Shown here one piece after another: positions 9,505 to 20,414 of a stretch of 64,000 nucleotides of DNA (positions are counted from its first letter, which is position 1; each line of letters begins with the position of its first letter). Under the pieces are notes generated by a model. The model was not told where the DNA came from. It saw only the letters and a program-made list of their open reading frames with translations, and made no database searches. Source of the stretch: Prionace glauca (Eukaryota; Chordata; Chondrichthyes; Carcharhiniformes; Carcharhinidae); NCBI GenBank assembly GCA_037974335.1, contig CM075760.1, forward strand, positions 43,776,103 to 43,840,102. Reading direction: 5' to 3'. The position numbers and the translations under genes were made by a program.

Positions 9505-12500
9505 TCAGGGATCTTGTGTTTGTAGTTTCCTCTGAGGGTGAATTGAGTTGAACAATTGTAGTATAGGATATTTCATTAGATCTTTTAGCTGCTCTCTGAA
9601 GTGAGTCTGTGTCACAGCATAAATGGCAGTGTTTGTACAGCAGCTTGTGAGTTGCAGCATGAAGCCCAATTCCATAACGAAAAGATTTAACCTTACTGAC
9701 TGATAGCCCAAGCCATACATACGTATCCATAGTGAATAAACCATTAATGTCGACCATAAGATGATGAAATTGGCTGAGATAGCAAGTAGTAAAAGGATGG
9801 ATTTCCTTCTACTCTCCATCTCTGGGTCTCTGGGATTCTCCCCACTGCTGTGAGCCCGGAGTCTCCCACGGGCTCTGCTGCTCACTAAAATGTGCCTGAC
9901 AGTGAGAGCATTGAGCAGCAGAATCAGCACGAATGGGACACACGGAGTTACAATGTTGTGGAGGAACTCAATTGTTCCCCAGATATCAGATTTAACAGCA
10001 TCCAGTATAAAATCACAAAACCACGGGTTATTCGACAGCCAATATCTACTTAGTAACATAAAATACCAGAAAATGTTCTTTAAACAGCTCAGCACCGTCA
10101 CTGTTCCTAGAACCACAGCCGCCGATTTCTCAGTGCAATATTTACTTTTCAGCTTGGGGCAGCAAATGGCCACAAATCGATCAAAGGTGAAAGTGACGGT
10201 GAACCAGACAGAACAGTCAGTGGCTGCATAAAGCAGGACGGCGTGGATGTTACACACGGGGAGCGACAGCAGGAAAGAAAACTGTTCCGGATATAGAATG
10301 GGAATGTGTCTCAATATCAAGTCGAGAATAATGACCAGCAGATCCCCCGCTGACATGGCCACCAGGTAACGAGTGACACATTTGGACAGACCACAGTTTC
10401 TGCTCATCAGTGTCACAATTGTGATTATGTTCACTGTCAAGAAGGGAAATAAAGAATAAAATTAGTTATGATTCATGGAAAGAAATTATCATTTAGACTG
10501 AGGATGGGTTAAAATGAAAGAAATACATATACACTCACATAAAATCACTATTTAAATAAAATCCAGCACGTCTTTTGCAGTGTGAGTGGAAAATGGAACA
10601 TCTGGAGGAAACCTCTACAGACACAGGGAAAATCTTCAAACTCCACATCGACATTGACCAACCCTGGGTTTGAATGTGTGTGCCTGATCCTGTGAGTCAG
10701 CAGTGCCAACCACTCCATTGTAGCAACACAATTGTACTCATTTGGGAGAGAGCTTTCTGGGGAGTCCTTAACATTGTCCCTTACTCAACTACAGTTCAAT
10801 AGGCTCTCTACCATGTGGAGGATTTGCAGCGTAAGAAGGCTGAAGGAGTGAACCCTGACAGAAAACCCGGATTGGAGTCCTGTAGGTGGTAATCCGTTGT
10901 CTCTCAGACAACTTAGTGACAAGTCCCGCAACAGAACTGGTACCAAACAGTGCTGGTTTGACCCTGGCCTCTGGACAATACTAACAGTTGGCAGAGGAAG
11001 ATCCTGATGCCTTGATAACACAGAATCTCTATTATATTTATACGAAACTGTACCCTGGAGAGGAGACCACAACATTGTGGTCATCGTTAATAGGACACAG
11101 GAAGAAATAGTAATCTCACACTCAATTGGCACAGAGCACAAGTACTCGTGTTTTCTCTCACCAGTGGATGAAAGCTTCAAGGTTCAGAGAATAGTTGTCG
11201 TCCATAATAGTCAATGCGATTGCTGCTGCCCCACTTTGATCCACTGGATCATCCCGTTCCATGAGTCCTCTCTCAGTAGGAAGATTGCCAATCTAGGCAC
11301 CAGCTAAAAACTCAAAGGCCAGTACCAAAGGAAAAACCAAGCAGCCTGCCTTAATAACTGTCGCCCGGTAACTCTGACATTCGATATTATGAAATGCATC
11401 AAAAGGTTAGTCATGGCATGCATCAGTTCCGGCTTCTCTGATTGCCTCGATCCACTACAGTTCACCTACATCCACAATAGGGCCACAAATGCCATCTCCC
11501 TGACCCTACAGTCAACCCTGTAACACCGACTTGTGTTTATCGACTGAGCCTGCAACACCATTATTCCAAAAAAAAACTCGTATCCAAGGTGTATGATCTG
11601 GGTCTTGGCTTTTGCCTCTGCAATTTGATTCTGAACTTCCTGACGCGCAGACAGCAATAATTAAGGGCAGTCAACAACACTCCTCCACAATCATCCTCAA
11701 CTGTGCTGCTCCATAAAGCTGTGTCCTCGGCCCCTTGCTATACTCATACCCTGGTGGCTGTGTGGCCAAATTCCCCTCCAACTGGATTTCCAAGTTCGCT
11801 GATGACACCTGCAGTGGGTCAGAACTGAAAAAAACGATGAGACCGAGAACAAGGAAGAGACAGAAAATCTGGGTGAATTGGGGCGACAACAATAATCTCT
11901 TCCTCAATGTCAACAAAGCAAATTGACTTTTGGAAACATAGTGGAGCACATGTCCCTATCTACATCAGTGGGATGAAGTTGAAATGGTTGGGAGCTTCAG
12001 GTTTTAGGGTCCAGATCACCGACAACCTTCCCTGCTTCCTCCATGACGACCCTATAATTAAAAAAAATCTACAAACGCCTGTATTTTCTCAGATGTTTAT
12101 GGACACATGGCATCTCAGCTGCGACTCTCACCAACTTTTACAGACGCTCCATAAAGAACATTCTAGCTTGGTATGAATGCCTCAAAGCGTGGTGAATACA
12201 GACCAGTCCATCAATCAAACCAAGTTTCCACTTATTGATCCTGTCTGAACTTCCCGTTGCCTCACAAAAGCAACAAAGCAAATTGAGGAATAGTGCACTA
12301 CGGACATCAAATCTTCCCACTTGTTCCATCAGAGAAAAAAAAGATTTAAAAATGTGTGAGTACATGTACCAACCAACTGATTGAATGCAGTATGTTTTGT
12401 TTGTATGGCACTTAAGCAACCACATTTTTCACTGTATCTCCTATATTATGAAATTCATCAAAAAAGTTAGTCATAGTATGAATCAATTCCAGCCTCCAGA

Positions 12501-13858
12501 TTGCCTTCATATCCTATAGTTCCCCTACCTCCCCAACAGGTCCACAGATACCATCTCCCTGGCCCCACAGTTTAATCTCTAACACTGTAACCGTGTACAT
12601 AGAGAAGGAGTGACTGCAGAATGTAACGTTGCAACCATAACTAGTGTGAAATAAAAGATCATTTAATGCGATGTGGGTCCATTACAACATCTGATGGCAG
12701 CAGAGAAGAAGCTGTTCTTGAGTCAGCAGCATGGTGGTATAATGTTTAGCACTGCTGTCTCACAGGACCTGAGTTTGATTCCCGGCTTGGATCACATATT
12801 TATTACATAATAATAAACCAAATCAAACCAAATCAAATCGGTCTTTCGCATCTCAAGTGCCCTGGCCTTACCAATGAACTTATGAAGGTGATGATATACA
12901 CAGGACAGCTGTGATGAAGAATGGATTTACAAGACTCAGGGTTGACACTGGGGAGCTGTGAGAAACTGGACTGGCTTAAAGTGGATTCTTTCCAGAGAAA
13001 CATCACACGTTCTTGGAATAGGATGAATCCCAACAGGTATTTTTATATCAACTTCCCTGCAATGTTATTATTTGCATGCTTGTGACATTGATGAATAAAT
13101 TTCACATTGTATGAAATATGTTTTCTCTGTGAGATCCTGCTGTGCACACATGATCAATAAAATGGATTCTGGGGCCCCGTGATGGGTAGGTGATTAGAAG
13201 TGAACTGGTGTTACATGTAAAATGTAACAGGTAAAAAAGGAAAAAATGATTCTGCCTTGATCTTCTTCTCATGAAGGAATAATATTTGAGGTCACATGTC
13301 TATGGAAAGTCACAGCACACAAAAAAAAATCCTAGCCATGGGCCCTCAGACAATTATCAATTGTCAGTTGCTGAAAGAATTAATAACTGGATACATAGAT
13401 TCAACAGAAACATCAAGAGCAACAAACCGAGTACAGTAAAAAACAAGAAAATCAATATAATTAAACAACCTTTTCTAGAGTTAGGAACTGAATACAGGGG
13501 ATGGGACTTTACAGCCTCACACTTCCCAAAACTGCAAAATCCCACCCATATTCAACAGACATTCCAATGCTTCGTCCCTTGCCTGCTCCAATTCCCGTGG
13601 CAGTTGGACCGGTACAATTCCAGCCAGGGACTTACCCGGAACACCAATAATCGCCAGGAGGGGATAATAGAAGCATTGAATCATGTACAGTACAAATAGA
13701 ATCCGATCAGCTGGCATTATCCACAAGTTATCTGTTGTAAACCACGAAATCCAATAGGATAAACTCCTGTCCTTGGTTGGAACATTCCAATCCATTGTTT
13801 TCAGATTCTGATCCATTGGTGGAACATTCCAATTCATTGTTCCCAGATTTTGATCCAT
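9505..13858 (-). CDS. GPR139-like G protein-coupled receptor 1 (type I, intact)
   Basis: Two exons: 13858-13636 and 10433-9505, phase-1 intron with GTAAGT donor and ACAG acceptor. Joined length is 1152 nt (383 aa). Exon 1 gives about 52 extracellular residues and most of TM1 ('IQCFYYPLLAIIGVP'). Exon 2 supplies the rest of the seven-helix bundle. Visible marks: TM3 Cys about 134 and ECL2 Cys about 213 ('NNPWFC'), DRF about 158-160 instead of DRY, a basic third loop ('SSRARGRLRAHS'), TM6 'LWSTLMVY' with Trp but no following Pro, and TM7 'TNTAIY' instead of NPxxY. The 'TDCSVWFTVTFTFDRFVAIC' stretch aligns with the SIWITVPLTIDRYIAVC region of human GPR139, hence the family call. The ATG is the only in-frame one in exon 1; the frame is open upstream to at least 13981 without another ATG. 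Three 42-bp repeats code much of the N-terminus. Ligand unknown; other rhodopsin-class assignments are possible. Confidence 0.82.
10585..10720 (-). repeat. SINE head fragment in intron of receptor 1
   Basis: Read on the minus strand this resembles the tRNA-derived head of the SINE seen at 54767-55063, with 'caaactccacatcgaca' and 'tgagtcagcagtgccaacca'. The counterpart at 26176-26305 lies at the same place in the paralogous locus, so the insertion is older than the duplication. Confidence 0.6.
11320..11960 (+). repeat. L2-like LINE relic in intron
   Basis: Plus-strand remains of a non-LTR RT: 'TTTATCGACTGAGCCTGCAA' (degenerate FIDFSSAF), then 'TGTGTCCTCGGCCCCTTGCT' (CVLSPLLY), then 'VAKFPSNWISKFADDT' at 11763-11809 and 'GDNNNLFLNVNK' at 11884-11920. 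Collinear with 26930-27480, so it also predates the duplication. Confidence 0.72.
12440..12720 (+). repeat. Second LINE relic and attached dispersed repeat
   Basis: 12440-12590 repeats the 5' part of the previous relic ('tatgaatcaattccagcctc'). 12594-12720 holds a separate dispersed unit ending 'gaagctgttcttgagtcag', which recurs at 32160-32420. Confidence 0.55.
12723..12795 (+). repeat. SINE head (tRNA-derived promoter part)
   Basis: 'gcagcatggtggtataatg' through 'gtttgattcccggcttgg' contains A-box- and B-box-like blocks of the elasmobranch SINE head. Only the first ~70 bp is present. Confidence 0.65.
12800..13600. other. Intronic sequence, nothing recognised
   Basis: AT-rich intron sequence of receptor 1. 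The 137-codon plus-strand frame at 13286-13699 overlaps exon 1 in antisense and shows no family motif. Confidence 0.5.
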
Positions 13859-13902
13859 TATTGGAACATTCCAATTCGTTGTTTCTCGTTTCTGATCTCT
13901 CT
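13777..13902 (-). repeat. Three 42-bp repeats coding the receptor 1 N-terminus
   Basis: Period of exactly 42 bp (unit starts 13777, 13819, 13861). Each unit codes a 14-residue motif of the form NWNVPxMDQNLxTM; the third on the coding strand is changed to DWNVPTKDRSLSYW. Receptor 2 keeps a diverged version of the same repeats. Confidence 0.88.
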
Positions 13903-13994
13903 TCTCCCTTCCACTCTCTCCACAGCCGCTGATCTCTGTTAGTTTGGAGTTGTCGCTCCCGCTGACTCTATGGGACAACACATTGAACGGAATC

Positions 13995-14006
13995 CCTTAT
14001 TAATGG
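13995..14006 (-). promoter_or_regulatory. TATA-like box of receptor 1
   Basis: The minus strand reads CCATTAATAAGG, about 140 nt upstream of the ATG. The downstream stretch ('AAGGGATTCC', 'AGTCAGCGGGAGCG') has a counterpart upstream of receptor 2, supporting a shared promoter. Confidence 0.42.
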
Positions 14007-14209
14007 AAGTGAGAAATCCATCCAGGCACACTAATCGGATCCATGGAGACTCACATCAATTACAGTCACTAAACAAACAGCTTCACTTAACCCCCTTCAA
14101 TCCAACACTATCTACACACAAAGTAGAACATTTCCAGCCTAGATGGGATGTTGAGGGTCCGGGAATTGGAAGTAATGGGGGATCAGACTGAATGTTTTTT
14201 CAAAATTAT

Positions 14210-15012
14210 TTCTATATAACAGAGGCCTCTTTGCTAGGGTTCATTTCGACAGGACAAGAATACAAAGCAGGGATGAATTGCTGAGGTTTTAAAAGACTTT
14301 GGTCAGAACACATTCATTGTCTGCAATTTTGGGGCCCATGCCTAAGGAAGGATCTGATGGCCTTGGAGAGGGTCCAGAAAAGGTTCACAAGAATGATCCG
14401 GGGAATAAAATACTTGATCCTTGAGCAGCAACTGAGGACTCTGAGTCTGCAGTTGACAGAGATTGGAAGGATGAGGAATGGGATCTCATTGAATCCCACA
14501 GAATAATGAAAGGCCTAGATAGATTGCACAGAGAGAATATGTTTCATTAGTACAAGTGACTAGGACACGAGGGCACAGCCTCAGAGGAAAGAGAACTGGG
14601 ATGTAGAGATGTTGATATTGGACTGGGATGGGCACAGTGAGAAGTCGCACAATACCAGTTTTCCACTCACCAGATGAAGGAATAGCATTCCAAAAACTCC
14701 TGATTCCAAGTAAGCTTTTCAGATTTTAAGCTGCTGTTGTGAAAACTTCATGCTTTAGAAATGTGATGAGGAGAAATTTCTTCAGTCAGATGGTGGTGAA
14801 TCTGTGGAATTCATGGCTACACAAGATTATGGAAGCCAGGTCCCTGAGTGTATTTGAGAAAGAGGTGGATAGGTTCTTGACTGGTAAAGGGACCGAAGGT
14901 TGTGGAGAAAAAAAATGGGAAAATGGGTTTGAGTATCTTACCAGCCATAATTGAATGGTGGAGCCGGCTCGATGGGCCTAATGGCCTATTCTGTTCCCAT
15001 ATCTTATTCTCT
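14210..15012 (+). repeat. CR1-like LINE 3' part, interrupted
   Basis: Plus-strand LINE remains: 'ggccttggagagggtccaga' (RT C-terminal ALERVQ), then, after an interruption at 14608-14750, 'gtggtgaatctgtggaattc' and the 3' end 'ggctcgatgggcctaatggc'. Confidence 0.75.
14608..14750 (+). mobile_element. Short palindromic-element copy inside the LINE
   Basis: 'gatattggactgggatgggcacagtgagaag' (split here: 'ttggactgggatgggcac', 'agtgagaagtcgcac') matches the left end of the palindromic family. 'ctgctgttgtgaaaac' is a decayed right end. About 140 bp remain, so most of the interior is missing. Confidence 0.55.
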
Positions 15013-15350
15013 TAGGGTTATCATGGTTGTGGGTTTTAGATGTGGTTAGCATTAATCAGGATTGATATAGACTGCTACATCCAGGCTGTAGGCGATCTCA
15101 TGCACGCTTATGCAGAGAAAATCCTTAGTAAGCGATTGCACACAGGTCGATATCACGGCATTACGGACAGTACGGTGTTAGAGAGAGTCCCCAGATAGAA
15201 CTATCTCTCAGTGTCACGGTCAGTGCAATTTTCACATTGAAATATTCCTTAGTGTTACACACAGAAGAACCTTCTCAACAGGCTTCACATCGATCTTTCC
15301 CTTTATTTTCAATTGTGAGGTTGTAAGGAGGCAAGAGTGAGTTGAGGACA
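15013..15350. other. No recognisable feature
   Basis: Unassigned sequence between the LINE end and the minisatellite. No frame or repeat could be supported. Confidence 0.4.
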
Positions 15351-15354
15351 GTGT

Positions 15355-15725
15355 TGGAGAAGGACACTGGAACACCTAAAGAGTCAGCAGCCACTTGACA
15401 ACAGTGTGAGGGGGGGGGGGGACAGTGAGACAGCGGGACACACAGGCAGCACATTGAGGAGAGTGTGAGAGGGGAACACTGGAACACTGCGACAAACAAG
15501 CAGGACCTTGCGGAGAGTGTGAGAGAGGTCACTGGGACACTGGGGCAAACAGTCATCACCTTGAGGAGAGGGTGAGAGGGAGGCACTGGGACACTGGGAC
15601 AGACAGTCAGCACATTGAGCAGACTGTGAGATGGAGGCACTGGGACAGACAGTCAGCACCTTGAGCTGAGTGTGAGAGGGGGGCTCTGGGACAGAGAGCA
15701 AGCACCTTGAGGAGAATTGAAAGGG
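15355..15725. repeat. Minisatellite, unit about 60-65 bp
   Basis: About six imperfect units built on 'cactgggacagacagtcagcac' halves ('cactgggaca', 'gacagtcagcac') and 'ttgaggagagtgtgagagg'. A G11-12 run lies at 15411-15421. Two overlapping Pro/Ser/Leu-rich minus frames here are repeat artefacts. Confidence 0.8.
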
Positions 15726-15789
15726 TGACATAGAAGCTTCAAGCCACAGGTGGAGTTATGCAGCGCTGGGACCGGGACCGTTTGTTTAT

Positions 15790-16110
15790 GTCCTGTGGTG
15801 CTGAGGATTCTCTTCAATATCGACTCCACAGTCAGGTGTCAGGGAACACAACTCTTTACTCCGTCTGTTCACACAATTCTCCAAATATTGACTGCCCAAT
15901 CTGGGAGGATCCTACAGCTCGCCCCAGTCCTGAGATCGCATGGCCTGTTCCCTGAAAGGAATGCCCCAACATATATACAACACTCCTCCCCTGGAAGTAA
16001 CAATCCCCACCCCCAATACGTGTGCGAACAATTGAATATTTTTCTTTATTCGCTTCATACAGGCTTGGTGCAGAATCCACAGCATATTTCCAATACAATA
16101 CATCCCACTG
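15790..16110 (-). repeat. Possible LTR-type fossil
   Basis: Non-coding sequence whose layout resembles a solo LTR of a retrotransposon, with a poly(A)-signal-like stretch and no coding part attached. The family is not identified and the ends are uncertain. If it is an LTR element it is a broken remnant. Confidence 0.28.
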
Positions 16111-16469
16111 TTTATTCCTGGTCCTTATGTCTATCTCACATAGATCTGATCAGGGGGAGAGACAATCATTTGGGAGTTGATGCCTGGAGACTGGAGTCAG
16201 TTTTAAAATCCTCTCTGGCGAGTGAGGCCTCGATGAACCCTCCAACATTTGACCCTCTTCTGTCCCATCGTCAATAACCAATGTCGAGTTCCCTGTCCTC
16301 TCCATGAGTAGAGGAGCTGTTAATTCCAGGCCTCCCTGGCCTCTCGCGTAATAGAACAGAGAGAAGAGGAGGTGGCAAGCATCTAACCTCAGGTAGGAGT
16401 AAAATCGAAAGTTGACAAGGAAGAAAAGGGAAATGCAGGACTGAGTGTGTTGTACCCAAATATGTGCAG

Positions 16470-17367
16470 TGCACTGAACGAAGTATATGGCATTGTTGCA
16501 GGCATTGAAATTGGCCTGTATGATGTTATGGGCATCACGGAGACATGACAACAAGGGGACCAGGGCTTTTATCGAAATACCCAAAGGAATATGTCCTATC
16601 GGAAGGACAGGCAGATGAGCAAAGGAGGGGGTGTTGCATTGCCAGTGAGGAATGAAGCTAAATCGATAGCAAAAAGCCACAGAGAATAAAAAGTAATAGA
16701 ATCTCTGTCGGTGGAGTTGAGGTATCACAAATATAAAAAGCCCCTGAGTTCGGTACAAGCCCCTTCTACCAGCAGTCAGTGTGTGGGCAGAGTCGGGAGG
16801 CACAGGTTAGTGTAGTGGCCATCACTAAGTCGAAGGTTCTGGGGAAAATGAAAGCTCTGAAGGTGGATAAATCATTTGGACCAAATGGACTACACCTCAG
16901 CGTTCTAAAATAGATAGCTGAGGAAATTGTACAGGCAATGGTGATGATCTTACAGGAACCAGTGGAGGGAGGGGCAGTACCAGCAGACTGGAAAGTAGCT
17001 AATGTAACTCTGTTGATTAAAAAAGGGAGGGAGGCAGCAGGTGGTAAATTATAGACCGGTTAACCTGACTTCGATCATTGGCGAGATTTTAGATTTCATT
17101 ATTAAAGATGAGGTCGCAGAAGTGCTGATAAAATAGGACTGAGTCAATACGGCTTTGTCAAGGGGAATGCATGTCGAACAAATCTGTTAAGAGTTCTTTG
17201 AGGAGGTAACAAGGAAGTTAGATAGGGAGAACAAGTGGGCCTGATTTATTTCGATTCGCAGAAGACCATTGATAAGAAGCTGCATCGGAGACTGTTAAAT
17301 AAATTAAGTGCCAACGGTGTTGAGAGCAAGATCCTGGCATGGAGCGAGTATTGGCTGACTGGCAGAA
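16470..17367 (+). repeat. Old LINE, endonuclease to RT, left half of nest
   Basis: Plus-strand relic that begins in the AP-endonuclease region: 16530-16550 codes GITET followed by a stop where Trp is expected, and 16620-16645 codes KGGGVALPV. It then runs through RT ('ctgaaggtggataaatcatt' = DKS, 'gggaggcagcaggtgg', 'caatacggctttgtcaa' = QYGFVK). It breaks off at 17367 at a 12-bp target repeat and resumes at 19756. Confidence 0.75.
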
Positions 17368-19755
17368 TACAGTAAAAAGTCTGACAACACCAGGTTTAAG
17401 TCCAACCGCTTTATTTGATAGTACACCCACTAACTAGTGAGTGTACCTTAAACCTGGTGTTAGAACATAGAACATAGAACATTACAGCGCAGAACAGGCC
17501 CTTCGGCCCACAATGTTGCGCCGACCAGTTACAAAACAATGACCCACTAGCCTAAACCAATCCCTTTTCATCCATAAACCTATCCACAGATCTCTTAAAC
17601 GCCCCCAAACTAGGTGCATTTACAACTGCAGCTGGCAGGGCATTCCAGTCCCTCACCACCCTCTGGGTAAAGAACCTACCCCTGACATCTGTCCTATAAC
17701 TACCCCCCCCCTTAATTTAAAATCGTGCCCCCTCGTGCTAGCTTTCTCCACCCTAAGAAAAAGGCTATCACTATTTACCCTGTCTAAACCTCTAATCATC
17801 TTATATGTTTCAATGAGATCCCCTCTTAGCCGCCTTCTTTCCAGCGAAAACAACCCCAAATCTCTCAGTCTCTCCTCATAGGATCTCCCCTCCATACCAG
17901 GCAACATCCTGGTAAACCTCCTCTGCACCCTCTCCAAAGCCTCTACATCCTTCCTGTAATGTGGGGACCAGAACTGCACACAAAACTCCAAGTGTGGCCG
18001 CACCAGAGTTGTGTACAGTTGCATCATGACGCTGCGACTCCTAAATTCAATCCCCCTACCAATAAACGCCAAGACATAGTATGCCTTCTTAACAATCTTA
18101 TCTACTTGATTCCCAACTTTCAGGGATCTATGTACACATACACCTAGATCCCTCTGCTCCTCCACACTATTCAAATTCCTCCCGTTAGCCCTATACTCAA
18201 CACATCTGTTATTCCTACCGAAATGAATTACCTCACACTTCTCCACATTAAACTCCATCCGCCACCTCTCAGCCCAGCTCTGCAACCTTTCTAAGTCATC
18301 CTGCAAACTATGACACCCTTCCTCACAATCTACCACACCTCCGACTTTGGTGACATCAGCAAACTTACTAATCCACCCAACTATACCCTCATCCAGATCA
18401 TTAATAAAAATTACAAACAGCAGTGGCCCCAAAACAGATCCCTGAGGCACACCACTTGTAACCGAACTCCATGACGAATATTTCCCATCAACCACCACTC
18501 TCTGTCTCCTATCTGCTAGCCAATTCCTGATCCAATTACCTAGATCACCCCCAATCCCATACATCTGCATTTTCTGCAGAAGCCTACCATGGTGAACCTT
18601 ATCAAACGCCTTGCTAAAATCCATATACACCACAACAACTGCCTTACCCCTATCCACCTCTTTGGTCACTTTCTCAAAGAACTCGATAAGGTTAGTAAGG
18701 CATGACCTACCCGCTACAAAACCATGCTGACTGTCTCTAATCAACTCATTACTTTCCAAATAACTATAAATCCTGTCTCTAATAATCCTTTCCAAAACCT
18801 TACCCACCACAGAAGTAAGACTCACCGGTCTATAATTCCCAGGGAAGTCCCTTCTCCCCTTCTTAAACAATGGGACAACATTTGCTGTCCTCCAATCTTC
18901 TGGCACTATACCAGAGACTAACGACGACCTGAAGATCAGAGCCAGAGGCTCCGCAATCACCCCTCTTGCCTCCCAAAGAATCCTAGAGTAAATCCCATCT
19001 GGACCAGGGGACTTATCTATTTTCAATCCCTCTAAAATATCCAGCACATCCCCCGTATCAACTGCAATACCATCTATTTTACACCCCTGCACCCCAGTGT
19101 CCTCCTCAGCTACATTCCTGTCCTCTTGCGTGAACACCGAAGAGAAATATTGGTTCAACGCCTCTCCAATCTCCTCCGGTTCCACACACAACTTCCCTCT
19201 ACTGTCTGTAACTGGCCCTAATCTTGTCCTAACCAACCTTCTGTTCTTGACATACCTGTAAAACGCCTTAGGGTTCTCCTTAATCCTATCAGCCAAAATC
19301 ATCTCATGTCCTCTTTTAGCCCTTCTTAACTCCCTCTTCAACTCCCTCCTAGCCAATCTAAAACTTTCTAATGCACTACCTGAGCCCTCAAGCCTCATCC
19401 AAACATAAGCCTCCTTTTTCTTCCTAACCAACGAATCAACTTTTTTGGTGCACCACGGTTCCCTGGGCCTACCAAATCCTCCTTGCCTGACAGGGATATA
19501 CTTATCACAGACCCGCAATAGCTGCTCCTTGAAAAATCTCCACATCTCGGATGTTCCCAGTCCCTGTAATCTCCCATTCCAACCAATGCTTCCTAATTCT
19601 CGCCTAATAGCCTCATAATTACGCTTCCCCCAGCTGAAACTACTGGCCCGAGGTTCATGCCTATCCCTTTCCATTACTAAGGTGAACGTAATCGAATTGT
19701 GTTGTCAGGCTTTTTAGTGTGTTTACCCCAGTTCAGCGCCAGCACATCCACATCA
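17368..19755 (-). mobile_element. Palindromic element inserted in the old LINE (itself split by CR1)
   Basis: Left part 17368-17461 ('tacagtaaaaagtctgacaa') and right part 19699-19755 ending 'cagcacatccacatca'. The flanks are TGACTGGCAGAA (17356-17367) and TGACTGACAGAA (19756-19767), a 12-bp target duplication with one difference. The unspecific interior is short here (about 150 bp in all). One end is complete and the other stops at AGTAAAAAG, exactly as in the copy at 5021-6830. Confidence 0.75.
17462..19698 (-). mobile_element. CR1-like LINE, 673-codon open frame, inner layer of nest
   Basis: 3' tail of three AGAACAT units at 17462-17485. The minus-strand frame 19674-17653 is open for 673 codons and ends in the C-terminal domain. 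RT landmarks in order: 'DKSPGPDGIY', 'GNYRPVSLTSVVGKVLER', 'QHGFVAGRSCLTNLIEFFE', motif A 'VYMDFSKAFDKV', motif B '[14 protein letters not shown]', then motif C reading FADV where FADD is required. Replacement of the second catalytic Asp should inactivate the enzyme. The endonuclease domain is missing (5' truncation). It is flanked by GTGTT on both sides (17457-17461, 19699-19703), inside the palindromic element. Confidence 0.92.
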
Positions 19756-20222
19756 TGACTGACAGAAGGCAGAGAGTGGGGATGAAGGGATCTCTTTTCA
19801 GGATGGCAGCCAGTGATTAGAGATTTGCCTCGGGGATTGGTGTTGGGAAGACAACTTTTTCACAATATACATTAATGATTCGGAATAATGAAATGAAGGT
19901 ACAGTTGCTAAGTTTGCAGATGATACAAATATATGTAGCGTGACAGGGAGCATTGAGGAAGTTGGGTTGGGGAGGGCTGCAGAAGGACTTGGACAGGTTA
20001 GAGAGTGGAAAAAGAAGTGGCAGATGGAACACAATGAGGAAAAGTGTGAGGTTATGTACTTTGGAAAGAGGAATGGAGGCATAGAGTTTTCTAAATGGGG
20101 AAATGCTTTGAAAATCAGATGCAGAAAGGGATTTGGGAGGCCATGTTCACGATTCTCTAAAGGTTAACCTGAAGGTTCATTCGGCAATTAGGTAGGCAAG
20201 TGAAATGCTGGCATTCATGTCG
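19756..20222 (+). repeat. Old LINE, right half of nest
   Basis: Continues the relic of 16470-17367: RT motif C region ('aagtttgcagatgatacaaa' at 19909-19928) followed by 'aagtggcagatggaacaca' and 'gaaaagtgtgaggttatgta' (the KCEVMYFG block). Stops break the frame. Confidence 0.75.
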
Positions 20223-20224
20223 AG

Positions 20225-20350
20225 AGGGCCCACACCAGGCTCGGGCCCACACCAGGCTCGGGCCCGCAGGCTCAGGCCCGCACCAAGCTCAGACAGAGAC
20301 GCGGTTCAGATTCACACAAGGCTCAGACTCTGACGAGGCTCACAGTTACA
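20225..20350. repeat. Short tandem repeat, CACCAGGCTCGGGCC unit
   Basis: Three to four imperfect ~17-bp units at 20228-20290, then diverged 'caggctcagac' units up to 20350. Confidence 0.7.
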
Positions 20351-20414
20351 CAGGATTTGACTGCAGACTATGTACAGACTCATCTCAGCTCCACAATGAT
20401 AGAAACATTGAAAT

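Noticed and set aside
9017-9525. Two overlapping Ser/Leu/Phe-rich frames of over 130 codons
   Set aside because: They lie in a CT-rich low-complexity block and the paired block at 24540-25075 does not keep the frames.
16150-16803. A 217-codon minus-strand frame
   Set aside because: It is antisense to the LINE endonuclease remnant for much of its length and has no domain of its own.
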